From the NCBI GenBank assembly GCA_025351615.1, contig JANXVP010000322.1, positions 1 through 6,734 on the forward strand: 6,734 bases of DNA. Direction: 5' to 3'. The DNA comes from Ramlibacter sp. (GTDB lineage: Bacteria > Pseudomonadota > Gammaproteobacteria > Burkholderiales > Burkholderiaceae_C). Position 1 is the first letter of the stretch, and each line of letters starts with the position of its first letter. Below the pieces are notes generated by a model. The model saw only the letters and a program-made list of their open reading frames with translations. It made no database searches and was not told the origin of the DNA. Shown one piece after another: positions 1-6,734 of this stretch. The translations under genes were made by a program, and so were the position numbers.

Positions 1-1
1 C

Positions 2-16
2 CCCTCCAGGGGAGGG
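2..16. repeat. Small GC stem-loop at left edge
   Basis: CCCTCC at 2-7 pairs perfectly with GGAGGG at 11-16 around a three-base loop (AGG). An alternative pairing is CCCCT 1-5 with AGGGG 8-12. No T-run follows on the plus strand, so it is not a classical intrinsic terminator for a gene entering from the left. It may be the edge of a larger intergenic inverted repeat cut by the window. Function unknown; the pairing itself is directly visible. Confidence 0.3.
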
Positions 17-136
17 TGGCACAGAATCCAGCGCACCTCCGTCCCGCGCATGCCGCCTTGCGCCAGCCGGCCTTGATCTTGCTGTTTCCATGCCGTTACT
101 AGGCTTCAGAAATGACGGCGCGACAGCGCGCCGCGC

Positions 137-141
137 GGGAG
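137..141 (+). promoter_or_regulatory. Shine-Dalgarno-like site for start at 153
   Basis: GGGAG lies 11 bases before the ATG at 153. It supports 153 rather than the earlier in-frame ATG at 90 as the start. The 21 extra residues gained from 90 resemble no known domain, whereas the residues from 153 onward match the usual beginning of family III CoA-transferases. No convincing -35/-10 pair is visible between 1 and 152. Confidence 0.4.
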
Positions 142-152
142 CAAACGCAACC

Positions 153-1094
153 ATGGGGCCACTGCAAGGGGTCAGGGTCATCGACATGACGTCGGTGCTG
201 ATGGGGCCTTACGCGACCGGCAACATCCTGTCGGCGATGGGCGTTGCGCAGCGCTACAACAAGGTGCTGGTGCACCACACCTTCGGCATTCCGTCGCTGG
301 CCAAGTACGACATGCAGTTTGCCGGCTGGTCGCTTGGCTCCGATCCGGGAACAACAGTGCCCAACATGGTGTTCGATGCGCTGGCCGCGTCGCCCAGGCC
401 GCCCAAAACCATTGCCATCGTGACCAGCAAGTTCCCTTCGGTGTACTTCATGTCTCAGGGCGGACGCGAGGTTGCGAAAAAACGCGGCCTGCAGGAAGTT
501 CTGTACCTGGAATGGGACTTCGGCAACCGCGACTTCGGTCCCATCGCCGCGCGCGTCAAGGACGCCAAGCCTGACCTGGTCTGGATGGGCGACATCGGGC
601 TGGAAGGCAATATGCTGCTCGACGCGATGAAGAAGATCGACTATTCGCCGCCGCTGCACTTCCACGTGTACCCGGCGCCCGGCCCGATGACCAAGAGCGC
701 CGACGGCAACCTGGCGCTGTCCCTGACGATCTTCGAGGAGCACCCCCCGTTCACCAACAACCCCGTGGCGGCGGAGTTCGTGAAGCTTTTCAACGACCGG
801 GCGGCCAAGGCCGGCCTGCCGGACACCTCGGTCGAGGTGCAGGCGGCGGCTTCCTATTCCGCCTGGCAGATTCTGGAAGCGGGCGTGCGCGGCGCCAACA
901 GCTTCGACGACAAGGCGATCGCCGCCTGGCTGCGCGCGAACCGGGTCGACACCATCCACGGCCGGCTGCGCTTCGACGGTCCCAGCAACTACGGCGACGA
1001 CCTGATGAAGATCAAGCAGGTTCAGGACGGTCACTGGAAGGTGATCTACCCGGCGCAGTTCGCCGCGCCCGGCGCCAAACTGCAGATGAAGTAG
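153..1094 (+). CDS. Chimeric ORF: CaiB/BaiF CoA-transferase N-terminus joined to a truncated LivK-type substrate-binding protein
   Basis: From the ATG at 153 this encodes 313 residues. Residues 1-22 (PLQGVRVIDMTSVLMGPYAT) read as the conserved start of a family III CoA-transferase. From about residue 23 to the end the protein is the C-terminal three-quarters of a type I periplasmic binding protein (Peripla_BP_6, LivK-like), including FGIPSLAKYDMQF, an EWDFGNRDFGPIAARVKDAKPD stretch split over the core, and a C-terminal segment with GRLRFDGPSNYGDDLMKIKQV. Family members are usually about 380-420 residues with a signal peptide; here the signal peptide and roughly the first 100 residues are absent. 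No hydrophobic export signal occurs, even when starting at 90. The permease gene follows after 7 bases, so the binding protein part is in its expected operon place. The fused product is probably cytosolic and neither a CoA-transferase nor a working binding protein. A common annotation would be 'ABC transporter substrate-binding protein' from 90 or 153. The chimera may be a genuine rearrangement or an assembly mis-join. Confidence 0.8.
   Translation: MGPLQGVRVIDMTSVLMGPYATGNILSAMGVAQRYNKVLVHHTFGIPSLAKYDMQFAGWSLGSDPGTTVPNMVFDALAASPRPPKTIAIVTSKFPSVYFMSQGGREVAKKRGLQEVLYLEWDFGNRDFGPIAARVKDAKPDLVWMGDIGLEGNMLLDAMKKIDYSPPLHFHVYPAPGPMTKSADGNLALSLTIFEEHPPFTNNPVAAEFVKLFNDRAAKAGLPDTSVEVQAAASYSAWQILEAGVRGANSFDDKAIAAWLRANRVDTIHGRLRFDGPSNYGDDLMKIKQVQDGHWKVIYPAQFAAPGAKLQMK
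204..221 (+). other. Probable fusion joint between CoA-transferase and binding-protein sequences
   Basis: These bases encode Gly-Pro-Tyr-Ala-Thr-Gly. GPYAT closes the conserved first block of CaiB/BaiF enzymes, where it is normally followed by a QxLGDxGADVIKVE-like segment that is missing here. A PYATG-like loop also occurs in LivK-type binding proteins just before the segment seen downstream. The exact crossover cannot be placed more finely, because the motif could come from either parent. It is inferred from family knowledge, not from an alignment. Confidence 0.55.
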
Positions 1095-1101
1095 GGGCCC
1101 G

Positions 1102-1962
1102 ATGACGCTCCCGAGTTTCAACCTGCTGGCGCAATCCATCCTCTCGGGAATCTTCATCGGCGGGCTGTACGGAATCATCGGACTGGGACTGGGGTTGACC
1201 TGGGGCTTGCTGCGTCAGATCAACCTGTCCCATTTCGGGCTGGTGTTTCTGGCCGGCTATCTCAGCTATCACATGGCCACGGTGTGGAAGGTGGACGTGC
1301 TGCTGACGCTGCTGGTCATTCCACCGCTGTTTTTTCTCATCGGCGTCGCGATGCAGTGGCTGCTGGCGAAGTTCGACATCTCACCGTTCAATTCGCTGCT
1401 GGTGACCTTCGGCATCACGGTGATGATCGAAAGCGCAATCCAGGCCATCTGGAGCGCTGACTATCGGCGGCTTGAGACCCGGTACAGCGACATGAAGTTC
1501 ACCGTCGGCTCGCTCTACGTGCCTATCCCGGAACTGCTGACGCTGGTGTTGGCGGTGTCGATTTCTGTCGGCATCTGGGCGGCAATGCGCTATACCGACC
1601 TGGGCAAGGCGCTGCGGGCCATGGCGCAGGACGGACCGATTGCCGCGGCATTCGGCATCAACCAGCGCGGCATGTCGCTGCTGCTGGCGGGTGTCTGCGC
1701 CGCGCTTGCGGGCATCGCCGGCATTTGCCTGGCGCTGACCTTCACGCTGACGCCGTCGCAGATCTACGCCTGGGTCGGCGTCATCTTCGCCGCCGTGATG
1801 CTGGGCGGCCTGGGCAGTGCTCTCGGTCCCCTGGTTGCCGGCATCATCATCGGCGTCAGCGAAGCAATCACCATGGCTGTGGCGGCGCCCTCGTGGGCGC
1901 CGATCGTCTCGTTCTCGCTGCTGATCGTGGTGCTGCTGTTTCGTCCCGGAAAAGCCGCATGA
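1102..1962 (+). CDS. livH: LivH-type branched-chain amino acid ABC transporter permease
   Basis: This 286-residue, strongly hydrophobic protein is one of the two inner-membrane permease subunits of a HAAT-family importer. The N-terminus has the family pattern of a first helix with GIFIGGLYGIIGLGLGLTWG, followed by RQINLSHFG, where many relatives have an N-L-A-H-G type sequence. A cytoplasmic coupling-loop segment is visible near residues 162-177 (MRYTDLGKALRAMAQD), followed by FGIN and the closing helices with GGLGSALGPLVAGIIIG. Length is normal for LivH (about 290). The ATG at 1102 follows the upstream stop by 7 bases and has an AGGGG element directly ahead. It overlaps the next gene by ATGA, which implies translational coupling. 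The fold and role are confident; the transported substrate cannot be read from the permease, and 'branched-chain amino acid' is only the family label. Confidence 0.9.
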   Translation: MTLPSFNLLAQSILSGIFIGGLYGIIGLGLGLTWGLLRQINLSHFGLVFLAGYLSYHMATVWKVDVLLTLLVIPPLFFLIGVAMQWLLAKFDISPFNSLLVTFGITVMIESAIQAIWSADYRRLETRYSDMKFTVGSLYVPIPELLTLVLAVSISVGIWAAMRYTDLGKALRAMAQDGPIAAAFGINQRGMSLLLAGVCAALAGIAGICLALTFTLTPSQIYAWVGVIFAAVMLGGLGSALGPLVAGIIIGVSEAITMAVAAPSWAPIVSFSLLIVVLLFRPGKAA

Positions 1963-3711
1963 ACCAGACGGTGGCCGGAATTGCCGCCGCCGGCGCGCTG
2001 CTTGCGAGCGTGCCCTGGCTCGGGCTGCCCTCTTTCTACGAATCGTTTTTGTACCTGGTCTGCCACTGGATGATCCTGGCCCTGTCCTGGAACATCCTCT
2101 CGGGCTATTCCGGCTATTTTTCCTTCGGGCACGGCGCTTTCTTCGGCATCGGCATGTACACCACGGCCGGGCTTGCCGTCAACCTGAACGTGCCCTTCCT
2201 GTGGACCTTGCCCGTGGCGGCAGGGCTAGCCGCGCTGCTGGGCGTGGTGCTGGGCGCCATCGTGTTCCGGGTCAGGGCGGTGCGCGGCGAGCTGTTCGCG
2301 CTGCTGACGCTGGCGATCACCTTTGTCGTCGGTACCGTCGTGCTGAACACGCGCATCGATGGGGGTCCGGGCGTCTACCTCAACGCGGTGGCGATCCCCA
2401 GGATCGGCCCCACGGCATCGTCGTCGATCTACCTGATGGCGCTGGCCGGCGCAATCGCGACCTTGCTGATCTCCTACCAGGTGCAGGCGTCCAAGCTGGG
2501 CACCGGCCTGTTCGCGATCCATGACGACGAGGACGTGGCCGAGGTGATGGGCGTGCCGACCTACCGCTACAAGCTGGTCGCTTTCGCCATCTCGTGCGCC
2601 CTGGCAGGCCTGGCCGGCGGCATTCACGCGTTGTTCGTTTCCTACGTCACCGCCGGCGAAACCTTCAACATCACGGTGCCGCTCACCGTGGTGTTGATGA
2701 GCGTCCTGGGTGGCACCCGCCACTGGGCCGGGCCGGCTGTGGGCGCCGCCGCGATCACCGCGTTGCTGTTTGTCTTCACCGCCGGCGACCACGCGATTGC
2801 CGGCAAGGCCTCGGTCGGCGCGATCCTGGTGCTGGCGATCCTGTTCCTGCCAAACGGCATCCTGGGCTTCGTCCTCAAGCGCACAGCTGCGCGGCGCACG
2901 CAGCGGCCGGCCGATCTGCCGCAGGCTGGAGCCAATGCAACGGCCGCAGCGTCTGCACCGGCCGTCGCGATGCGCCATCCGGTTGCGTCCGGCAAGCCCC
3001 TGCTGGAGGTGCGCAACCTGTCCAAGGCATTCAAGGGCGTGCGGGCGCTGGACGGTGTCAGCCTGCAGGTGCGGGACGGAGAAATCCTCGGCTTGCTCGG
3101 GCCCAATGGCTCGGGCAAGTCGACCTTCATCAATGTCGTGAGCGGCCATTACCCGGTGACCGGCGGCGACATCCTGTTCGATGGCCGGCAGCTTGCGGGA
3201 CTCCCGGCGCACCGAATTGCGCAAGCGGGAATCGCGCGCACCTACCAGATCCCGCGCCCGTTCGCCCACATGAGTGTGCTGCGGAACGTCTCGATGGTGG
3301 CGATGTTCGGCGGCGCGGCATTGGATCCGGCGCAGGCGACGCGCGAGGCCTGGAAATGGCTGGAGTTCACCGGGCTGCAGGAGCGTGCCGATTCCCTGCC
3401 GGACGATCTGAACCTGCACCAGCGCAAATTCCTCGAACTGGCGCGCGCTCTCGCCGCGCGGCCCCGACTGGTGTTGCTGGACGAGGTGCTGTCCGGCCTG
3501 ACGCCCGGTGAGATCAACGACGCGATCGCCCTGATCCGCAGGATCCGGGAGCGTGGCTCCACCATCGTGTTCGTGGAGCACGTGATGCGGGCGGTGATGG
3601 CGCTCACCGACCGGATCGCGGTCTTGAACCATGGCAAGCTGATCGCCGAAGGACCGGCGGGTGAAGTCATGAAAAATCCGGAAGTGGTCAGTGCCTACCT
3701 CGGGACCGGCC

Positions 3712-3719
<8 letters not shown>
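1959..3719 (+). CDS. LivM-LivG fusion: ABC importer permease joined to ATPase
   Basis: This single frame of 586 residues carries two subunits normally encoded separately. Residues 1-308 are a LivM permease, with LSWNILSGYSGYFSFGHGAF near the start, a coupling-loop region around D189-D190-E191, and a FLPNGILG ending. Residues 309-347 form an Arg/Ala/Pro-rich linker. Residues 348-586 are a LivG ATPase: Walker A GPNGSGKST at 381-389, Walker B LVLLDE at 504-509, switch His541, and the LivG-type end AEGPAGEVMKNPEVVSAYLG. The ABC signature is unusual, LNLHQRK at 484-490 rather than LSGGQ or LSYGQ. The ATG at 1959 overlaps the livH stop (ATGA); the frame is open further upstream inside livH, but LivM homology begins here. 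An internal ATG at 2970 lacks a good ribosome binding site, so separate LivG translation is unlikely. Permease-ATPase fusions of this kind are known in Burkholderiales and other Proteobacteria, so the fusion is probably natural. Confidence 0.9.
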
Positions 3720-4425
<706 letters not shown>

Positions 4426-4436
4426 CCGGCTTTCGG

Positions 4437-5198
4437 ATGTCCTTCCCACTCATCACCGATCCTTTCTTTTACGCTGTCGCGATTCCCGCGGTGCTGTTGC
4501 TGGGCCTGAGCAAAAGCGGCTTCGGCGCCGGCTTCGGCTCGCTGGCAGTGCCGCTGATGGCGATGGCCGTCACCGTGCCGCAGGCCGCCGCGATGCTGAT
4601 GCCGGTCCTGCTGCTGATGGACTTGCTGAGCCTCTCTGCCTTCTGGAAGGACTTCGACCGCAAGTTGGTCCGCTTTCTGATTCCGCTTGGGCTGCTTGGA
4701 ACGGGTATTGGCGCTGCCTCATTCAAGCTGCTGGACGCGCGGCTCGTCGCCGGGATCGTGGGAATCTTCACGCTCGCTTTCCTGGCCCAGCGGCTTTTGT
4801 TTCCGCCCAAACCCGACAGTGCGCATCCGCCAAAATGGATAGGCGCCGTGCTGACCGCGATGTCCGGCTTCACCAGCTTCATCGCCCACACGGGGGGGCC
4901 GCCAGTCAGCGCCTACCTGATCCCGATGCGGCTGCCGCCGCTGGTGTTCGCGTCCAGCATGGCTGTGTTTTTCACTGTGCTGAACCTGAGCAAGTGGATT
5001 CCCTACGCCTGGCTCGGGCTGCTGGACGTGCGCAACATGGCCACCTCGCTGGCGCTGCTTCCGTTTGCCCCGATCGGCGTCTGGGCCGGCGTGAAGCTGG
5101 CGCATCGGATCAAGCCGTTGCTGTTCTACCGGCTGATCTACACCGGCATGTTGCTGACCGGCGTCAAGCTGGTCTGGGACGGATTTCTCGCGCGCTAG
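4437..5198 (+). CDS. TauE/SafE (TSUP) family sulfite/organic anion exporter
   Basis: This 253-residue polytopic membrane protein belongs to the TSUP (DUF81) family. It shows the expected internal two-fold repeat: an N-terminal half with GLSKSGFGAGFG (residues 23-34) and a C-terminal half with SGFTSFIAHTGGPP (143-156), the two re-entrant motifs that mark the family. Length is typical (about 250). Characterised relatives export sulfite, sulfoacetate or sulfolactate, or move thiosulfate or small organic acids; nothing here fixes the substrate. The ATG at 4437 comes 11 bases after the livF stop, so the gene is probably co-transcribed with the importer, although its ribosome binding site is weak. 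The stop is only 25 bases from the convergent antiporter stop, and no T-rich hairpin terminator is visible between them. A run of seven G at 4892-4898 lies inside the second motif, but the frame is intact. Confidence 0.85.
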   Translation: MSFPLITDPFFYAVAIPAVLLLGLSKSGFGAGFGSLAVPLMAMAVTVPQAAAMLMPVLLLMDLLSLSAFWKDFDRKLVRFLIPLGLLGTGIGAASFKLLDARLVAGIVGIFTLAFLAQRLLFPPKPDSAHPPKWIGAVLTAMSGFTSFIAHTGGPPVSAYLIPMRLPPLVFASSMAVFFTVLNLSKWIPYAWLGLLDVRNMATSLALLPFAPIGVWAGVKLAHRIKPLLFYRLIYTGMLLTGVKLVWDGFLAR

Positions 5199-5223
5199 CC
5201 GGGCGTGGCCGTCGCCTCTGCAA

Positions 5224-6734
5224 TCACTCTTCCCAGCCGGTTGCGCTGCGGCTGCGCTGCAGCTGCTCCTGGTGCTCGGCCCGTTCGCGCGCCATCTGTT
5301 CCTCGAGCTGCGCCCGTCCCTGCTTGATCACCGCGATGACCTTGGCGCGGTCCTTGTGGTGCGGATACATGGTTTCGAACAGCGCGATGTTGTGGCGGCG
5401 GAAGCGCATCGCCTGGCGCCGCGCTTCGTTGGGCGCGTAGCCGAGCACCTCCAGCACCGTGCGGCCGCTGCGCAGGCTGGATTCGAACACCTCACGTTCG
5501 ACCCGCGTCACGCCGAGGTCGCGCAATTCGTTCCAGTGGGTGACGTCGCGGGCCCGGGCGACGATTTCGAGCTGCGGGAAATGCTGCTGCGCCAGCGTAA
5601 CGATGGCCAGCGACTGCTGGATGTCGTCGACTGCCACGACCAGAACTTTCGCGGTCGCTGCACCCGCGGTGCGCAGCAAATCCAGCCGGCTGGCGTCGCC
5701 GTAATAGACCTTGTAGCCGAACGAGCGCGCCGCCTCGATCATGTCGGCGTCGTGGTCCAGCACGGTTGCCTTCAGCCCCTGCGCATTGAGCAGCCGGCCG
5801 ACGATCTGGCCGTAGCGGCCGAAGCCCGCGATGATGATCGGCGCGCTTTGCGGTTCCGACAATTCCTTCAGCTGCGTCTTTTGGCCCGCCGCGTAGCGCG
5901 GCAGCAGCAGGCGATCGATCGCCACCAGCAGCAGCGGGCTGATCAGCATCGAGATCGCGACAGCCCCGATCAGCAGCGACGCCAGCTCCGGCGTCAAGAC
6001 CCGCGATCCGGCGGCGGCCTGGAACACCACGAAAGCGAATTCGCCGCCCTGCGCCAGCAGCAGCGTGAAAACTGGCCGGTCCTGCGCCGGCAGTCCCATC
6101 CGCACCGCCACGGCGTAGATCACGGCGCCCTTGAGCAGGAGCAGGCCGATCACGATGGCGGCCATCATGCCGGGCGATCGCAGGATGACGCCGAAGTCGA
6201 TGCTCATGCCGACGGCGATGAAAAAGAGGCCCAGCAACAGGCCCTTGAAGGGTTCGATGTCGGTTTCCAGCTCGCGCCGGTATTCGCTTTCGGCCAGCAG
6301 CACACCAGCCAGGAAGGCGCCCAGCGCCATTGACAGGCCGACCAGTTGCATCAGCGCGGCGATGGCCACCACCAGCAGCAGCGAGGCGGCGGTGAAGATT
6401 TCGGGGGTCCGGCTTTTTGCGATCCAGCGCAGCAGCGGCCGGATGACCAGGCGGCCGCCCAGAATGATCCCGGCGACGACCGCGGCGATCTTCAACGCAT
6501 CCAGCGGCCAGCCGTCGCCGGCGTGGTCGACCCCGGAAACGCCGGCCAGCAGCGGCAGCAAGGCCAGGATCGGAATTGCGGCGACGTCCTGGAACAGCAG
6601 GATCGAGAAGCCGGCCTGCCCGGCCGAGGTCGGCAGCAGGTTGCGCTCGCCCAGGACCTGCAGCGAGATGGCGGTGGACGACAACGCCAGCCCCAGGGCG
6701 GCCACCAGGCTCACCTGCCAGGAGGCGCCCATCG
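5224..6734 (-). CDS. CPA2 cation:proton antiporter with TrkA-N domain (KefB/KefC-like), N-terminus outside the window
   Basis: At least 502 residues are visible and the frame continues past the right edge. The Met at 6732 is not the true start: the visible protein begins at about residue 100 of a KefC-type antiporter, inside the transport domain. Numbering from that Met, the conserved LALSSTAI (15-22) and LLFQDVAAIP (45-54, with the family's key Asp49) mark the Na+/H+ exchanger core. Further hydrophobic segments continue to about residue 275. A Rossmann TrkA-N domain follows, with GFGRYG at 303-308 for nucleotide binding. The end is a charged, Glu/Arg/Gln-rich helix, likely coiled-coil. The family exchanges K+ or Na+ for protons in the inner membrane, gated by nucleotide and sometimes glutathione adducts; no ancillary KefF/KefG gene is present downstream. 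It is transcribed towards the importer operon and is probably unrelated. KefB cannot be told from KefC here. Confidence 0.9.
   Translation of the reverse strand, partial: MGASWQVSLVAALGLALSSTAISLQVLGERNLLPTSAGQAGFSILLFQDVAAIPILALLPLLAGVSGVDHAGDGWPLDALKIAAVVAGIILGGRLVIRPLLRWIAKSRTPEIFTAASLLLVVAIAALMQLVGLSMALGAFLAGVLLAESEYRRELETDIEPFKGLLLGLFFIAVGMSIDFGVILRSPGMMAAIVIGLLLLKGAVIYAVAVRMGLPAQDRPVFTLLLAQGGEFAFVVFQAAAGSRVLTPELASLLIGAVAISMLISPLLLVAIDRLLLPRYAAGQKTQLKELSEPQSAPIIIAGFGRYGQIVGRLLNAQGLKATVLDHDADMIEAARSFGYKVYYGDASRLDLLRTAGAATAKVLVVAVDDIQQSLAIVTLAQQHFPQLEIVARARDVTHWNELRDLGVTRVEREVFESSLRSGRTVLEVLGYAPNEARRQAMRFRRHNIALFETMYPHHKDRAKVIAVIKQGRAQLEEQMARERAEHQEQLQRSRSATGWEE

Noticed and set aside
73..105. 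Possible promoter with TTGATC at 73-78 and TACTAG or TAGGCT around 97-105
   Set aside because: The -10 candidates match the consensus at only three positions and the spacing is poor (18 or 21 bases).
90..152. Upstream start at 90 adding 21 residues to the chimeric protein
   Set aside because: The extra residues have no hydrophobic signal peptide and no family resemblance. The ATG at 153 has a better ribosome binding site and matches the CoA-transferase start. It cannot be excluded.
99..1178. Long minus-strand open frame of 359 codons opposite the chimeric gene
   Set aside because: It encodes an Arg/His/Val-rich, low-order protein with no recognisable motif. It is the expected shadow of a GC-rich coding strand.
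1725..1958. Upstream extension of the LivM-LivG frame into livH
   Set aside because: The added residues are Arg/His-rich and lie over livH coding sequence. LivM homology starts at the ATG at 1959 with an ATGA overlap.
5199..5263. Bidirectional terminator between the convergent exporter and antiporter genes
   Set aside because: The gap is 25 bases with no T-run or A-run. The nearest hairpin (GCTGC 5251-5255 with GCAGC 5259-5263) is short and lies inside the antiporter coding region.
5272..6333. Plus-strand frame of 353 codons opposite the antiporter
   Set aside because: It is His/Gln/Arg-rich and opposite a gene with strong KefB/KefC motifs; it is a codon-bias shadow.

Overview
The window is GC-rich (strong G/C preference at third codon positions) and densely packed, with four-base and eight-base gene overlaps. 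Protein signatures resemble those of Betaproteobacteria, most likely Burkholderiales. That placement is inference from sequence character and recalled family resemblance, not from a search.

Layout. Positions 1-152 are a short non-coding leader with a GC stem-loop at its very left edge. From 153 a single plus-strand operon runs to 5198. It contains a chimeric reading frame ending in an ABC-transporter substrate-binding protein (153-1094), a LivH-type permease (1102-1962), a LivM permease fused to a LivG ATPase (1959-3719), a LivF ATPase (3712-4425) and a TauE/SafE (TSUP) family membrane exporter (4437-5198). Facing it on the minus strand, from 5224 past the right edge, is a KefB/KefC-type CPA2 cation:proton antiporter with a C-terminal TrkA-N domain; its N-terminus lies outside the window.

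How the genes work together. The LivH, LivM-LivG and LivF products are a complete membrane and ATPase core of a branched-chain amino acid type (HAAT) importer. Its true substrate could be another amino acid, amide or small carboxylate. The TSUP exporter starts 11 bases after livF, so it is probably co-transcribed and may remove an anionic product (sulfite or a small organic acid) of the imported compound. The antiporter is probably an unrelated neighbour.

The most striking point is the first gene. Its opening residues are those of a family III (CaiB/BaiF) CoA-transferase, and after a Gly-Pro-Tyr-Ala-Thr motif the protein continues, in frame, as a substrate-binding protein lacking its signal peptide and roughly its first hundred residues. 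This looks like an in-frame recombination or deletion joint between two genes, or an assembly mis-join. If real, it leaves the transporter without an exported binding protein of its own. I found no CRISPR array, tRNA, rRNA, insertion sequence or clear terminator, and no convincing new multi-gene system.
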